Shown here in pieces: positions 14,218 through 22,485 of a stretch of DNA of 35,364 nucleotides. This DNA comes from an uncultured Christensenella sp. (lineage in GTDB: Bacteria; Bacillota; Clostridia; Christensenellales; UBA3700): assembly GCA_910583735.1 (NCBI GenBank), contig CAJTXS010000016.1, positions 1 to 35,364 on the forward strand, given 5' to 3'. Position numbers and translations under genes: made by a program. The notes under the pieces were generated by a model. That model saw nothing but the letters and a program-made list of their open reading frames with translations, had not been told where the DNA came from and made no database searches. Within the stretch, counting starts at the first letter, position 1, and every line of letters begins with the position of its first letter.

Positions 14218-14943
14218 TTACTTATCGCCTTGAATAATATATTTCATCAAGTCTGCGTCTTGAGAGTTGATGCTGAGCTCTATGTGAGTATGCGCTCCGT
14301 CCTTCACTTCGAAGTAACCGCTGCCCACTTCGCCTATCTTATCTCCCGTCTTGACGGTATCGCCTACCTTAACGCTTACATTATCGAGCAGTCTGGTAAT
14401 AGTGACATAACCGTTGCTGTGGTCAATGGTGACTACCGTGCCGTAATACGAGTCGGTATCTATCGATTTTACAACTCCGTCGAATACCGCATTAACTCTC
14501 GTGCCGACCTCTGCCGCAAAGTCGGTGCCAAGGTGCACCATATACTTATTGAGCGTGGGATTGAATACGAGCGTATCCTCGACGTATGACTTGGATACCG
14601 CCGCATCTATCGGCAACTGAGGCGCGAATGTCCAAACCGGGTCGGGGGGATTGGGCTTATCGGGCTTATCGATAACGGGGTCATCGGGCAACGATGGAGT
14701 GGGATCGTCGGGATTAATTACGCCTATGTCCGGATCGGGTCCCTTGTTGGACGAGTTGTACACCGCAGCTACGATGATCATCGCGATGATCGCAAGGACG
14801 CACAGAATCATCAGTATGAGGTAAATGTTCTTCTTAAAGAAGACCGCCACGTTAGCAGCCGCCTTCTTGCCTCTGCCGCCCTCGGCGTTACCCTCACCTA
14901 TTCTGCCCGCCTTACGTTCAGGCTTGTCAGACTTTCTTTTCAT
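14218..14943 (-). CDS. M23/LytM-domain membrane protein, SpoIIQ-like
   Basis: 241 aa: basic N-terminus, one transmembrane segment (about 39-62), Pro/Asp-rich linker, then a LytM domain (about 125-235). Zinc ligands look complete: H137 and D141 in HLGTD, and H218/H220 in AHTHIEL. This is as in clostridial SpoIIQ and unlike B. subtilis SpoIIQ, which lost a ligand. SpoIIQ sits in the forespore membrane and binds SpoIIIAH across the intermembrane space during engulfment. Size, topology and the sporulation genes elsewhere favour SpoIIQ over a generic wall hydrolase. ATG at 14943 has GGAGG 6 nt upstream. It follows a small signal-anchored gene by 17 nt, so the two probably form an operon. Confidence 0.75.
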   Translation of the reverse strand: MKRKSDKPERKAGRIGEGNAEGGRGKKAAANVAVFFKKNIYLILMILCVLAIIAMIIVAAVYNSSNKGPDPDIGVINPDDPTPSLPDDPVIDKPDKPNPPDPVWTFAPQLPIDAAVSKSYVEDTLVFNPTLNKYMVHLGTDFAAEVGTRVNAVFDGVVKSIDTDSYYGTVVTIDHSNGYVTITRLLDNVSVKVGDTVKTGDKIGEVGSGYFEVKDGAHTHIELSINSQDADLMKYIIQGDK

Positions 14944-14960
14944 ATTTTACCTCCGATATT

Positions 14961-15398
14961 TTAGTAACTGCCCATTATGAGCGGGAAGCCCACGATAAGG
15001 TAGTCGTCTGTTTTCGCAATTTGCATATTTACTATCTTGCCGTCTATGCGCACGCTTTCGCTCAATAGCGGCGAGTACAGATATACGCACTCCATACCGT
15101 CCGCCTGCTGACTGCTTACGACATTAGCCGCCAGTCTTATTCGCAACGCTTCGACATCGCTATTATCGACAGGATAACGTAAAGATATACCCATGAAATC
15201 TTTATCGCAATATAATTTTTCCGCGCCGTCTCTGTCGACATCCATTATAGTCATCACGCCCGTATAAACGCCGCCGTCATGCTTACCCGCAAGATAGACT
15301 TCTATCTCCGGCTGTCCGTCGAACAGCGTCAAGGGAGTGATATATGTAATTGCAAGCGCCGCCGCTATGACGCACACCGTAAGTATCCTTCTGACCAT
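14961..15398 (-). CDS. Small signal-anchored protein, possibly YwmB-like
   Basis: About 145 aa from ATG at 15398 (no clear ribosome binding site; an in-frame TTG at 15461 would add 21 residues). N-terminal hydrophobic segment (RILTVCVIAAALAITY), then a small soluble domain ending NMQIAKTDDYLIVGFPLIMGSY. Length, signal and the pattern of this ending recall YwmB-family proteins, whose gene lies near murA, spoIID and spoIIQ in Bacillus; here the neighbour is the SpoIIQ-like gene. The family call is by memory of the pattern and is weak. Confidence 0.6.
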   Translation of the reverse strand: MVRRILTVCVIAAALAITYITPLTLFDGQPEIEVYLAGKHDGGVYTGVMTIMDVDRDGAEKLYCDKDFMGISLRYPVDNSDVEALRIRLAANVVSSQQADGMECVYLYSPLLSESVRIDGKIVNMQIAKTDDYLIVGFPLIMGSY

Positions 15399-15515
15399 CG
15401 CATAGGTGATTGTTGCCAAAAGACGGTATGTTAAACATGTCCGAAGATAAATTCTATACAAATAATCGGAAATCCTAAAAAAGGTAAATTTAATTATTTA
15501 TCAAATTATCGATAT

Positions 15516-15542
15516 AAAAAGACGCGCCTGTATAAGACGCGT
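15516..15542 (-). terminator. Terminator downstream of the GH2 gene
   Basis: Reverse strand stem ACGCGTC/GGCGCGT (7 bp with one GU pair, 7-nt loop) followed by CTTTTTATA, about 130 nt past the GH2 stop. Confidence 0.6.
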
Positions 15543-15576
15543 TAGATTAAGTAAGACTATTTTGTATTTCGATATA

Positions 15577-15618
15577 ACTTGCCGACACAGACAGTCTATA
15601 GGTATAAACGCGGCAAGT
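15577..15618. other. Long-loop hairpin between the GH2 stop and its terminator
   Basis: Perfect 8-bp arms ACTTGCCG (15577-15584) and CGGCAAGT (15611-15618) around a 26-nt loop. No T run. Could be an mRNA 3' structure or a protein site; no family recognised. Confidence 0.4.
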
Positions 15619-15673
15619 CATCTTTATTACCGATAATATAATTTCGACTTGTTATCATCGGCTTAGCGCTTAA

Positions 15674-17581
15674 TTACTCGCTCTTGCCTAAGATATCCTG
15701 CGGCGACTTAACCTCTCCCGTATGGGCTGCATGCTCGAAGTACAGTCTGTCATTGATGCTTTTGAACAGCTCTCCCGCTTTATTTACCTTGCGGTCGTAG
15801 GTCAATATGCCGTTAATCTCCTCTTCCACATCGCTGAGCTGAGTATATATCGCAGCGCAAAGTCCGCTCTCTATGTACGGCGTGACCTGATAGTCGTACA
15901 ACTTTTTAATATTAGCTCTCAGCGTATCGGCATCCTTGAATATCTTATAACCGAACAGCTTGTGCGGCATCTGCATGTGCCCCTCGGTCGGCATGGAGTA
16001 TCCGCCGAACTCGGACAAAATTACGCACCTGCTCTCTTTACGAGGCATCTTGACCTTACGGAAGTATATATGCAGCGACTTAAAGTCTGAGCTGTCCTTG
16101 CCCTGGTCGTGCCAGCCGCTCACGCTGTCGATGAGACGCGTATCGTCCAAAGAGCGCACATGCCTTGTCATCTCCACGCTGTCGAACTGACCCCAGCCCT
16201 CGTTGAATATACACCACATTACTATCGAAGGAAAAGCGCCGAGATAATCAACCGTATCGCCTACGAACTGCTTATAACGCGCTCTGTCGTCCGCGCACGG
16301 ACGTGCGAATGCCTTATAGTTCTTGGTGTCGTCGAGCATCACTCCGATAAAGGGCAGCACTGCTATCACCGGCAGCGCATATCTTCCTCCGCCCGATACC
16401 ATATCCTGCCACACCAGCATGCCCAGCCTGTCGCAATGCCAATACCAGCGTAGCGGCTCAATCTTAATGTGCTTGCGTATGGTATTGAATCCCGCCTGTT
16501 TCATTTTGACGATATCGTTTACCATAGCCCTATCGCTCGGAGGCGTGAGCATACTCTCGGGGAAATAGCCTTGATCGAGCACGCCGCTCATAAAGATAAA
16601 CTTGCCGTTGAGCTTAATCCTCGTAATGCCCTTGCTATCCTCAGCAAGCTCAATCTTGCGCATGCCGAAATAACTCTTGACTTTATCTTGTCCCGCGGTA
16701 ACCGACAGCGTATACAGCTTGGGATTGTCCGGCGACCAGAATGTAAAGGAGTCCAGCTTGATTATATTATCCCCTTCGCTCGCCTCGACTACGGCTATCT
16801 GCTTGCCGTCGTCATACACTTTAATCTCTGCGCGACTTATCTCTCCGCTCATCTTCAGCCGAACGTTGACTTGCGATAAGTCGCAATCGGGGATACATCT
16901 TATATCTGTAATGTAGACGTCGGGGACTTCTTCCGTCCATACGCTCCCCCATATACCCGAGCAAGGCGTGTACCATATGCCGCCGCGTCGCAACGTCTGC
17001 TTGCCCTTGGGGTCGTAACTCTTGTCGGTAAAGTCGAGCACATGCACTTGCAGACTGTTGTCGCCGGCTATTACATAATCGGTAATATCCGCGATCACGG
17101 GAAGATATCCGCCCACATGCGAACATACGCTCTTGCCGTTGACAAATACTTCGCAAATGTTGTCCACAGCGTCTATATGCAGCAGCAACCTGCCTCTGCC
17201 GCTCGCGCGCACCGTAGTATCGTATACAAGCACCTCGTTGTAATTGAGCACCTTTCCTACGCCCGACAAGTCGCACTCGGGAGAAAAAGGTACCCTTATC
17301 TTACCTTGAAAGCGATTAATCTTGCCGCTCATGCGTACGTATTCTCTGCACGACAATATAGTATAGTTCCACATACCGTTAAGACAAGTGTATCCACCCC
17401 TAACCATATTGGGACGCGGATACTCTGATAGAGGTATGTCCGAAGGCGTAAAGTCACCGTCCCCGTCGCCGCTAATCAAGCGACTGCGCTTACCCCACTC
17501 CGAGACTGCCTTGTCGTATACGGCGTCGTTGTTGTCGAAGCAAAAGTGATTGGAATTAATAATATCTATAAGAGTACTCAT
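15674..17581 (-). CDS. Glycoside hydrolase family 2, cytoplasmic
   Basis: 635 aa with the GH2 layout: N-terminal sugar-binding jelly roll (about 60-220, with RVPFSPE and GGYLPV), an Ig-like domain (about 222-310), and a TIM barrel (about 320-610). The catalytic acid/base is E461 in FNEGWGQ and the nucleophile is E524 in ILSEFGGYS. GH2 covers beta-galactosidases, glucuronidases, mannosidases and others; FNEGWGQ is common in the short GH2 group and does not settle the substrate. No signal peptide, so it acts on imported sugars, but no transporter is adjacent. ATG at 17581 has no ribosome binding site, and the -10 box ends 6 nt upstream, implying a leaderless mRNA. Confidence 0.9.
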   Translation of the reverse strand: MSTLIDIINSNHFCFDNNDAVYDKAVSEWGKRSRLISGDGDGDFTPSDIPLSEYPRPNMVRGGYTCLNGMWNYTILSCREYVRMSGKINRFQGKIRVPFSPECDLSGVGKVLNYNEVLVYDTTVRASGRGRLLLHIDAVDNICEVFVNGKSVCSHVGGYLPVIADITDYVIAGDNSLQVHVLDFTDKSYDPKGKQTLRRGGIWYTPCSGIWGSVWTEEVPDVYITDIRCIPDCDLSQVNVRLKMSGEISRAEIKVYDDGKQIAVVEASEGDNIIKLDSFTFWSPDNPKLYTLSVTAGQDKVKSYFGMRKIELAEDSKGITRIKLNGKFIFMSGVLDQGYFPESMLTPPSDRAMVNDIVKMKQAGFNTIRKHIKIEPLRWYWHCDRLGMLVWQDMVSGGGRYALPVIAVLPFIGVMLDDTKNYKAFARPCADDRARYKQFVGDTVDYLGAFPSIVMWCIFNEGWGQFDSVEMTRHVRSLDDTRLIDSVSGWHDQGKDSSDFKSLHIYFRKVKMPRKESRCVILSEFGGYSMPTEGHMQMPHKLFGYKIFKDADTLRANIKKLYDYQVTPYIESGLCAAIYTQLSDVEEEINGILTYDRKVNKAGELFKSINDRLYFEHAAHTGEVKSPQDILGKSE

Positions 17582-17587
17582 AAGCCA

Positions 17588-17616
17588 ATTATAAACTCAC
17601 TTTATGCCAAAGTCAA
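17588..17616 (-). promoter_or_regulatory. Sigma-A promoter of the GH2 gene (leaderless)
   Basis: Reverse strand TTGACT (17616-17611), 17-nt spacer, TATAAT (17593-17588). The expected +1 falls on or next to the A of the ATG at 17581. Confidence 0.75.
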
Positions 17617-17750
17617 TATGCGACTGTATCGCTACTTATCTTTTATTCGTCTGCAACGCCGAGATAATCGTATACCCAAAGTAAATCTAATGTCGGCGTC
17701 TCTCATGCAAGAAAACAGACTTACAACTCAAAGTAACAAATTTATCTAAT

Positions 17751-17794
17751 AAAAGGCGACGCGTGACAGGCCGATAACCTTTAATACGCGTCGC
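17751..17794 (-). terminator. Terminator after the 1412-aa surface protein gene
   Basis: Perfect 9-bp stem GCGACGCGT/ACGCGTCGC with a 21-nt loop, followed on the reverse strand by CTTTTATT. About 27 nt past the stop codon. Confidence 0.65.
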
Positions 17795-17820
17795 AGTCCC
17801 TACTATCATAGGTAATTTAC

Positions 17821-20800
17821 TTAGTCGTCGTCGCCATAATCCGCTTTGTTGCTGCAACTGCTTGCGGATTTATCTTGTTTTCCCGACGCATTATCGTCGC
17901 GCCCGTCCTCGCTTATTCCCGCAGCGGCGAAAAGCCTCTGGATTTTCCTTGCCAACTTGATTATAACGCACGCGAGTATTACGCTTAGCAATATCAATCC
18001 GCCTACCGCTCCCACCGTAATGAGATACAGCTTCTTGCTGACGAAATTACTGCCGTCGAAGTCGCCGCCCATAGGTCCGCTTATGCTGCCCGCTCTCACC
18101 GTAAAGCTCGCGCTTAAGTCCCCGTAGCTGACCGTGATTGTATTGTCGCCCTCCGTTAGCGCTTCCTTAGGCGCGTAGGTATAGTCGTTGACGTTAATCT
18201 CCGCCCTCTCGCCGTCGGGATATATGCCGTATACTATCATGCCCGTAGCGTTGAACTGCTCGCCTATAGTGTAGCTGCTCTTGTAATTGCCGCCTATCTC
18301 TATGCGGATTATCTTATACTCGCCGTCTCCGTTGTCGTCTACTATAATATTGTAGCTAACGCTCTCGAGACACTCGCCGTCTATGCCGTACAGCGTGTTG
18401 TCCACCTTTATCCTTACGCTGTAGCTGCCCGTCCACTCGGACGTTATCGGATTGCCGTCCGCGTCTACGTACTCTATCTCTATATCGGTAAGTATCTCGC
18501 CGTCCGCGCTGTCTTTCCTTGCCACTGCCTTGGGATGTTGAACTTCCCCGCTGTACTTAAGCGAGCCGCCGTCCGTAAAGGCATTGCCCTCGCCGTCTGT
18601 CCACTCTATAAATATCAGCGTCATGCCTACGCCTAACACTATGTCAAATGTCACGCTTTCGCTGCCCGCTGTGAGCGTATAGTTGAGGTAGTTGGGGTCG
18701 TCCCTCGATATGGCTGCCGTTATGCTATATCCCATATGCACCTTGCTCGCATTGCTGTCTCCCGTATATACGAAAGCCACTTGCTCGCCGTTGCACCCGG
18801 CTATCGTCGCTACCGGATGCTTTACGCTGCCGTCGTAGGTAAAAGACTTCTTGCCCCATATCACCGCGCGCTCAAGCGGCGCGATATTCCAATCTATATT
18901 GACATAGTTCTCCTGCCTGCCGTCCGCCCACTCGTAATTACTGTTCTTAAGTACGAGGTTAAGCACGTAGCCGTCTATACTCACGTTGCGCGCCATGTAT
19001 CCTGCCGCATCCGTATACTTGGCGTCGTAATTACTGAGGCATTGCCTTATGTCCTGCTCCTCGCCGTTGTATACCGCTTCCCTGCTGAGGATAGGCACTT
19101 CCACTCTGCACTTGGCGATTGCGTACTCATAGTCCGGATTGACTATCGTATAGCCCAAATCCGCCTGTCCCGTCGTATCAAGTATGCTTACGCTCACCTT
19201 ATACGTGTCCGCATTGGTAGGATTGTTCTCCGCCCTGCCTGCCGAGTTGAATATCGCATACTTGATAAGCCCCGACGGCACCGGCACTCTCTCGCCGCCT
19301 GCGCCTGTAGTATAGAATACCGCGGTAGGCTTGATTACTTCGCCGCTGTACTCGTACGCGCTCAAAAACTCCGTACCGCTCGCGTCCGTCCATCTCACTT
19401 CCACCGTAAGTGTCTTGTTGCCGTAGTCGATGACTACGCTCTCTACCGAGGCGAACGCGCCCGTTATACCGTTATCCTTATCCTCTTCTACCGACGCATA
19501 CCTAAATACATATGTGCCTCGTCTCGGCTTGGTATTCTCATCCGCCTTATCCCACAGCGTGGACGTGGACGCCCTGTACTCCATCTTGTCCGTAGGTCCG
19601 TTGCCGTTAAGATACTCCTCGCTGTCTATATCGTATTCTATTACGGGAGCAGCGGGTCTTGCGGGGATAGTAAGCACCGCCTCTTTAGACTTGAACATAC
19701 CTACATCAGCCGCATACCATGCGCGCAGCGTCTTGCTCATAGACGCGTCGGGATTGAGGTCTATCAGATTGCCGTTGCCCTTTAGTTCGCTGCCGCCCGA
19801 TATGATATATGTCACCGCAGACGTCACGGCTTGCGCAGTACGCTCCGTCTTGTAATTGATACTCAGCTCGGGCGCCGCCCTGCGCGCAGGAATTACAAGT
19901 TCCTCTATGTCGCTGCGGAATGCTCCGCTTGCGCCCGATACCGCGTTGCGGTAATAATATACCTTATACTCTATCTCTCCCTGCTCTACTATCTTGTCAA
20001 GGTTATCTTCGTCCAAATGCAGTTGCGTTGCCGCGTTAAGAGAGTTAAAACCGCTCGTATCCCCGGGCTTATCCGTAGCAATATAATAGCTATATCCGCC
20101 GCCTATAGAGACAAGCTCGTTATCGTAATCTATAGATATATCGTCCGCGCTCTGCCGAGTGGGTATTATCAGGCTGTATTCTCCGCTGTCCTCGATATAA
20201 TCCGTATAATCATCCGGCACTTTATATCTAAAGCTGACTGCGGCGCCTTTCATGATATCGCCGGGTATCTTCATGTCTACTATAGCTTGCCAGTTGCCGC
20301 TGCCGTCCTTATACTGTAGCCACGACTTCCTATCCTGTCCGTTGACTGTAGGATTGGTGGGGACAAGTTCCTCTTTTACATAGTCGATACTGAGTATCGG
20401 CGCAAGCTGCGTCGCCTTATTAACCGTATATGTATGCTCGAGATGATTGGCTGTAGGCATAATATAGTTTTTCGCAAGCAAGGTTGCGGCGTCGCTCGAA
20501 GTATTCTTTGTCACTATCTCCGCCGTTATCTTATGCGAACCTGCGACGTCTAATTTGTCATTATCCGAGCCGCCGTCATATGTGAGCTTTACGTCTAAAT
20601 TGTCCGAAGTTATTCCGCCGCCGATAACGGGCTTATAGCCCTGTAAATCCGCAAGCAAATCGCTGCGCCACACGTAGCTGCTCGATATATCAGACCACGT
20701 AAGCGTAAGTTGCTTGGGCTTAATCTCCCACTTATAGTCTTGCGGAGTTGTACCTGCCGCGACGCTGAAAGTCGAACCCGACTTAATCATCCACTTATAT

Positions 20801-22059
20801 GGCTCGCTTAGCGTAATCTCGGCGGTATACACGTCCGCATTGGTTCCGCTTACCTGCGACGACGCCACGAATGACATAGTATCGGGTAGCAACTCCTTAT
20901 CCTCAAGTATGCTCTGTATGCTCTTGATATGTCCGTCGTAGGTGACTTCCTGCTTTACGGGCAGTTCATATGCAATAGCCTTGTTCAGTTCCGTAAGACT
21001 GACATGGATTGCGGGACGCACAGCGCCCGTCGTAGCGTAGAAAGATATTCTGCCGCTGGAGGCGCCCGTCATTACAATACCAGAGTTGAGAACCGAGTAA
21101 GCGGATCGAGTATAGGTATCTGCCGCAGTATTCATCCTCTGACTGTAATCGCACTTCCATATACCCGCAGTAGTGACGGCAACTCCGTCTCCGTCGCCCA
21201 CCTCGGTGTAACTCGGCAGCCAAATCAAGTCGTCCTTCCAGTCCGAGTAATGCGGCGCGGACTGACAGTCGTAGAATCCGTCATATATGGGCACAGTGCC
21301 GTAAGCGTCGTTGATTAAGTTTTGCGGTCCGCCCAAGTCAATACCGTTATCGCGCATGCTCTCATTCTCTTGATATTCGATCTGCGCAGGCGCAACGAGA
21401 AAATCCGTAAGCGAGTCATTAATCCCGCTCATTGTAAAACGCGCGAACGTATGCGTCGGATCTTGCGCGGGACCTGCTACAAGATTGTCGTTGTCTACGG
21501 CATAATCCGTACCGAGATTAAGCGCCGCCGAGCGTATATAACTGGTAGAGTACATCGTGTAGGGGTATGTCGTAACAGTACTGTTTGACCACGGATTGCC
21601 GTTAATATCCGAAGTATACCGACTTATCTGCGACGACGAAGCAAGCCAAAGCGTCATTATGGGATTGCCGCTCCTATCATTGCACAGATAAGTAACGGTC
21701 CAATCCAATCCGCCGAATCTTACAATCAAATTCTTACCGTCGTTGACATTCCTGATATCGACGGACGAGTATACTCCTCCGCCCGCGACCAAATTGCTAA
21801 CGTCGCTGAATTTAGCTCCGTCTATGCCTGTAAGTTTCTCGTACAGCGCTCCGGCGCTCTTTACATTGACTGTCCTTGTTCCGTCGGTAGCGCTGCCGTA
21901 ATATAACTCGTCGACTTTCACTACCGAGTTAGCGGTAAAGTCGACTATAGCATACGATGTCATACAATCGGTAAGACACATCCCCGCAATGACTAAGCAC
22001 AGCAAGATACTCAATATTGCCGTAACAAAATACTTTACGTATCTATTTTTTGTAATCAT
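17821..22059 (-). CDS. Large membrane-anchored surface protein with DUF6273-like, MBG/Ig-like and Big_3-like domains
   Basis: 1412 aa. Signal or anchor at about 9-32 (YFVTAILSILLCLVIAG). Residues about 60-380 are the domain shared with the 1-1381 protein (WTVT, TSYIRS, SLTDF, WKDDLIWLPS, AVRPAIHVS). There follow many Ig-like/MBG-type repeats, with recurring YDG, YSGE and YNGE turns. A Big_3-like domain (about 1265-1335; YTIGEQFNATGMIVYGIYPDG) precedes a C-terminal transmembrane helix (about 1344-1367) and a 45-residue charged cytoplasmic tail. No LPxTG sortase motif. Probably exported and displayed on the cell, with adhesin or wall-associated functions likely but unproven. ATG at 22059 is chosen because AAGG lies 5 nt upstream; an in-frame ATG at 22113 lies inside the inverted repeat. 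A candidate promoter inverton sits at 22096-22275. Confidence 0.85.
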   Translation of the reverse strand: MITKNRYVKYFVTAILSILLCLVIAGMCLTDCMTSYAIVDFTANSVVKVDELYYGSATDGTRTVNVKSAGALYEKLTGIDGAKFSDVSNLVAGGGVYSSVDIRNVNDGKNLIVRFGGLDWTVTYLCNDRSGNPIMTLWLASSSQISRYTSDINGNPWSNSTVTTYPYTMYSTSYIRSAALNLGTDYAVDNDNLVAGPAQDPTHTFARFTMSGINDSLTDFLVAPAQIEYQENESMRDNGIDLGGPQNLINDAYGTVPIYDGFYDCQSAPHYSDWKDDLIWLPSYTEVGDGDGVAVTTAGIWKCDYSQRMNTAADTYTRSAYSVLNSGIVMTGASSGRISFYATTGAVRPAIHVSLTELNKAIAYELPVKQEVTYDGHIKSIQSILEDKELLPDTMSFVASSQVSGTNADVYTAEITLSEPYKWMIKSGSTFSVAAGTTPQDYKWEIKPKQLTLTWSDISSSYVWRSDLLADLQGYKPVIGGGITSDNLDVKLTYDGGSDNDKLDVAGSHKITAEIVTKNTSSDAATLLAKNYIMPTANHLEHTYTVNKATQLAPILSIDYVKEELVPTNPTVNGQDRKSWLQYKDGSGNWQAIVDMKIPGDIMKGAAVSFRYKVPDDYTDYIEDSGEYSLIIPTRQSADDISIDYDNELVSIGGGYSYYIATDKPGDTSGFNSLNAATQLHLDEDNLDKIVEQGEIEYKVYYYRNAVSGASGAFRSDIEELVIPARRAAPELSINYKTERTAQAVTSAVTYIISGGSELKGNGNLIDLNPDASMSKTLRAWYAADVGMFKSKEAVLTIPARPAAPVIEYDIDSEEYLNGNGPTDKMEYRASTSTLWDKADENTKPRRGTYVFRYASVEEDKDNGITGAFASVESVVIDYGNKTLTVEVRWTDASGTEFLSAYEYSGEVIKPTAVFYTTGAGGERVPVPSGLIKYAIFNSAGRAENNPTNADTYKVSVSILDTTGQADLGYTIVNPDYEYAIAKCRVEVPILSREAVYNGEEQDIRQCLSNYDAKYTDAAGYMARNVSIDGYVLNLVLKNSNYEWADGRQENYVNIDWNIAPLERAVIWGKKSFTYDGSVKHPVATIAGCNGEQVAFVYTGDSNASKVHMGYSITAAISRDDPNYLNYTLTAGSESVTFDIVLGVGMTLIFIEWTDGEGNAFTDGGSLKYSGEVQHPKAVARKDSADGEILTDIEIEYVDADGNPITSEWTGSYSVRIKVDNTLYGIDGECLESVSYNIIVDDNGDGEYKIIRIEIGGNYKSSYTIGEQFNATGMIVYGIYPDGERAEINVNDYTYAPKEALTEGDNTITVSYGDLSASFTVRAGSISGPMGGDFDGSNFVSKKLYLITVGAVGGLILLSVILACVIIKLARKIQRLFAAAGISEDGRDDNASGKQDKSASSCSNKADYGDDD

Positions 22060-22095
22060 TTTTACCTTATAATCAACGTTATTTTTCCTCTTTGG

Positions 22096-22275
22096 AAGTG
22101 GACCTATTAACATAATAGGTCCACCTTTTTAACCGTTTAGGTGATGAAAAGTAGTTAATTATGGCGTTTTGAAGCCTTTTTTGAGGTCTAAAATGTCCTT
22201 AAATCTTGCATAAGATAATTAAATATATTATAATGTAGTAGATATTAAGGACCTATTATGTTAATAGGTCCACTT
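22096..22275. repeat. Inverted-repeat-bounded segment, candidate invertible promoter (inverton 2)
   Basis: Left repeat 22096-22122 and right repeat 22249-22275 are perfect reverse complements over 27 of 27 positions, bounding 126 bp. Each repeat is itself a near-palindrome: 8-bp arms GGACCTAT/ATAGGTCC around TAACATA, the form of a tyrosine-recombinase core site (two arms and a short asymmetric crossover). The bounded DNA carries a strong forward promoter (22206-22234), pointing away from the surface gene that starts 37 nt to the left at 22059. Inversion would place it in front of that gene. Confidence 0.75.
22206..22234 (+). promoter_or_regulatory. Sigma-A promoter inside inverton 2, facing away from the surface gene
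   Basis: TTGCAT (22206-22211), 17-nt spacer, TATAAT (22229-22234). The next forward sequence is the right repeat and then non-coding DNA; the first gene beyond, ilvE, is on the other strand. After inversion of 22123-22248 the -10 would be at 22142-22137 on the reverse strand, giving a leader of about 70 nt that contains the repeat hairpin. Confidence 0.65.
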
Positions 22276-22426
22276 GACTAAAGCACCATAAGGCAATATA
22301 TCGATTTAGATATCACTTCAATTGACTTTTCCGCGCAAGCAATAATTATATCGGCGACTATCGATAATTGCTATCGATTATCGGTTACTGTATTGCAAAT
22401 AAAACAGACACGTAGCTTAAAAATAT

Positions 22427-22459
22427 AATAAGCGTCCTCTGTAACAGCGGACGCTTATT
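22427..22459 (-). terminator. Terminator after ilvE
   Basis: Stem AATAAGCGTCC/GGACGCTTATT (11 bp, 11-nt loop), about 27 nt past the ilvE stop; T-rich on the reverse strand. Between here and inverton 2 (22276-22426) I see only a CGATAAT/ATTATCG dyad near 22350 and no gene. Confidence 0.8.
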
Positions 22460-22485
22460 TATAAAAATCAATGTTTATTACAAAG

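Noticed and set aside
18736..19785. Forward-strand 349-codon frame
   Set aside because: Antisense shadow of the 1412-aa surface gene; rich in Arg, Tyr and Val as expected from the complement, with no domain.
22059..22113. Longer N-terminus for the surface protein from the ATG at 22113
   Set aside because: That ATG lies inside the inverted repeat and has no ribosome binding site; the ATG at 22059 has AAGG at proper spacing and begins the signal peptide.
22098..22124. Left repeat read as a simple rho-independent terminator (hairpin followed by CCTTTTT on the forward strand)
   Set aside because: No forward gene precedes it, and an exact inverted partner at 22249-22275 is better explained by recombination sites, though a dual role is possible.
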